From HGM13006 sp964518645 (GTDB lineage: Bacteria; Bacillota; Clostridia; Oscillospirales; Oscillospiraceae), in contig CAZFGL010000050.1 in the NCBI GenBank assembly GCA_964518645.1, positions 1 through 15,622 of the forward strand: a stretch of DNA of 15,622 bases, given 5' to 3'. Positions 14,694-15,622 of this stretch are shown here, in pieces; the stretch's first letter is position 1; the number at the start of each line of letters is the position of its first letter. The translations under genes were made by a program, and so were the position numbers. Under the pieces are notes generated by a model. That model had not been told where the DNA came from. It did not search any database and saw only the letters and a list, made by a program, of their open reading frames with translations.

Positions 14694-14713
14694 GCGCCGA
14701 CCGGAATCGGCAC
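14694..14713 (-). other. Small hairpin in the acyl-CoA ligase leader
   Basis: Read leftward, GTGCCGA pairs with TCGGCGC (one G-U), loop TTCCGG, followed by TTTTC, between the promoter and the ribosome binding site. It resembles a weak attenuator; it could equally be a chance structure. Confidence 0.35.
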
Positions 14714-14746
14714 TTTCATATTTTACTCGTTTAATCTGTAAAAGTA

Positions 14747-14775
14747 AGTATACAAGGAAACGCCCTCATTGTCAA
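14747..14775 (-). promoter_or_regulatory. Near-consensus promoter of the acyl-CoA ligase gene
   Basis: Read leftward: TTGACA (14775-14770), 17-base spacer, TATACT (14752-14747). Predicted start about 14740, giving a leader of about 70 nt. Confidence 0.85.
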
Positions 14776-14853
14776 GTCGAACCGGAAGAATCCCCCTGTT
14801 CCTTTTTCCTGCATAAAAATTCAAAAAAAGATCGAATAAACCCGTAAAAACCC

Positions 14854-14882
14854 TTGCGCTTTTTGCGAAAAAGTGATATGAT
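14854..14882 (+). promoter_or_regulatory. Promoter of rpoD, extended -10
   Basis: TTGCGC (14854-14859), 17-base spacer, TATGAT (14877-14882) preceded by TGA, an extended -10. Predicted start about 14889. The gap between the divergent ligase gene and rpoD (14670-14980) holds this promoter, the ligase promoter and the two leaders; I see no further gene in it. Confidence 0.65.
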
Positions 14883-14888
14883 AGCAGT

Positions 14889-14980
14889 TGCCTAACTTAA
14901 AATCAGCTTACTGCGCCATAAACGGCGATTTCTTTTTTGGCTGAATAAGCAGGACTTCTCTTTTACGAAGGAAGTGCAAT
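14889..14980 (+). promoter_or_regulatory. Leader of rpoD mRNA
   Basis: About 90 nt. CGCC (14914-14917) can pair with GGCG (14924-14927), followed by ATTTCTTTTTT, a weak terminator-like arrangement. Close to the start codon, ACTTC (14954-14958) can pair with GAAGT (14971-14975), masking part of the GAAGGAAG ribosome binding site. Both stems are short, so a regulatory role is only a possibility. Confidence 0.3.
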
Positions 14981-15622
14981 ATGGCAAGCACAAATCATGC
15001 CACTGATAAGTTAACTGAAGAGTTAAAGGCCCCCGTTCTTGCACTGCTGAGCAAGGGGCAAAAGGCTGGGATGCTCCAATCCTCCGAGATCCTCAGCACT
15101 CTGGAAAAGCTGGATGTTAATCCCGATCAGATCGAAAGCATCTATGAGTCCATCGAAAACATGGGCATTCAGATCGTAGGCGCCGAACTGGAGCTGGATA
15201 ACGCCAACGATGTTCCCATGGAGGAAGAAGAAGAGCTGGTTGACCCGGTAGAACTGGCTGCTGAATACAACCTTGACGACCCGGTAAGAATGTATCTGAA
15301 GGAGATTGGTCAGATTCGTCTGCTCACCGCCGAGGAAGAACAGGCACTGGCTGCCCGTGTTGCTCAGGGTGACAAGTATGCCAAGGACAAGCTCACCGAG
15401 GCAAACCTTCGTCTGGTCGTTTCCATTGCCAAGAAGTATTCCGGCCGTGGCCTTCACATTCTGGATCTGATTCAGGAGGGTAACACCGGTCTCATCCGTG
15501 CAGTGGACAAGTTCGACTATACCAAGGGCAACAAGTTCTCCACCTATGCCACCTGGTGGATCCGTCAGGCCATCACCCGTGCACTGGCAGATCAGGCCAG
15601 AACCATCCGCGTTCCGGTACAT
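14981..15622 (+). CDS. rpoD: RNA polymerase primary sigma factor RpoD (SigA), 3' end cut by window edge
   Basis: The first 214 residues of the vegetative sigma factor, which directs RNA polymerase to the housekeeping promoters seen throughout the window. Translation from ATG 14981 gives MASTNHATDKLTEELKAPVL. Residues about 18-70 (SKGQKAGMLQSSEILSTLEKL...ENMGIQIV) form region 1.1, followed by an acidic linker (EEEEELVDP). DPVRMYLKEIGQIRLLT (about 100-116) is region 1.2; EANLRLVVSIAKKYSGRG is 2.1; ILDLIQEGNTGLIRAVDKFDY is 2.2; KGNKFSTYATWWIRQAITRAL is 2.3-2.4 with the Trp pair that melts the -10; ARTIRVPVH begins region 3. The ribosome binding site is GAAGGAAG about 6 bases upstream. The gene has its own promoter and a divergent, unrelated upstream gene; dnaG, often located just before rpoD, is absent here. 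The frame stays open to the last base. Confidence 0.97.
   Translation, partial: MASTNHATDKLTEELKAPVLALLSKGQKAGMLQSSEILSTLEKLDVNPDQIESIYESIENMGIQIVGAELELDNANDVPMEEEEELVDPVELAAEYNLDDPVRMYLKEIGQIRLLTAEEEQALAARVAQGDKYAKDKLTEANLRLVVSIAKKYSGRGLHILDLIQEGNTGLIRAVDKFDYTKGNKFSTYATWWIRQAITRALADQARTIRVPVH

Noticed and set aside
15023..15622. 199-codon minus-strand frame at the right end
   Set aside because: It is the complement of rpoD, whose plus-strand frame is open to the window end and gives unmistakable sigma regions 1.1 to 3.
1..15622. CRISPR array, tRNA/rRNA genes, insertion sequences, attachment sites
   Set aside because: No spaced direct repeats, no cloverleaf or rRNA segments, and no transposase or integrase pattern on either strand; the only tandem repeat is the coding tract at 10343-10514.

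Overview
The window (about 15.6 kb, moderately GC-rich) looks like chromosomal DNA of an anaerobic, low-branching Gram-positive of the class Clostridia, probably an Oscillospiraceae-type gut bacterium. Grounds are the oxygen-sensitive pyruvate:ferredoxin oxidoreductase, the strong AGGAGG ribosome binding sites, sigma-A type promoters with many TGn extended -10 elements, a BlaI/M56 pair, a CadC/SmtB-type metal sensor and the sequence of the vegetative sigma factor. The assignment is inferred from gene content only.

Layout, left to right: (1) the 3' three quarters of nifJ/por (+), closed by a GC-rich hairpin terminator. (2) A 388-base gap (2631-3018) that is not empty: it holds a near-consensus promoter, a highly structured stretch and a 13-bp terminator, together defining a probable ~170-nt non-coding RNA, followed by a second promoter for a HutC-type GntR regulator (+). 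(3) A metal-sensing ArsR repressor (-) transcribed divergently from a two-gene, ATGA-overlapping operon encoding a SAM methyltransferase and a CPBP intramembrane protease (+). (4) Three leftward genes: a membrane acyltransferase, and a blaI-like repressor/M56 peptidase pair whose peptidase carries an unusually large C-terminal ectodomain. (5) A rightward pair: a 752-residue protein with a Gly/Pro/Met-only collagen-like head and a beta-helix body lacking a signal peptide, followed after a hairpin by a small Dabb-domain protein. (6) A leftward AMP-forming acyl-CoA ligase. (7) The start of rpoD (+), cut by the right edge.

Most transcription units are cleanly delimited by visible promoters and (often bidirectional) terminators. 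Functionally the window mixes housekeeping (PFOR, RpoD), envelope/stress sensing (M56-BlaI, CPBP, acyltransferase, ArsR) and one unit I cannot place in a known pathway (beta-helix plus Dabb). The two most interesting items are the candidate small RNA, whose main loop exposes a CCUCCU anti-Shine-Dalgarno sequence, and the cytoplasmic collagen-like/beta-helix protein with its Dabb partner.
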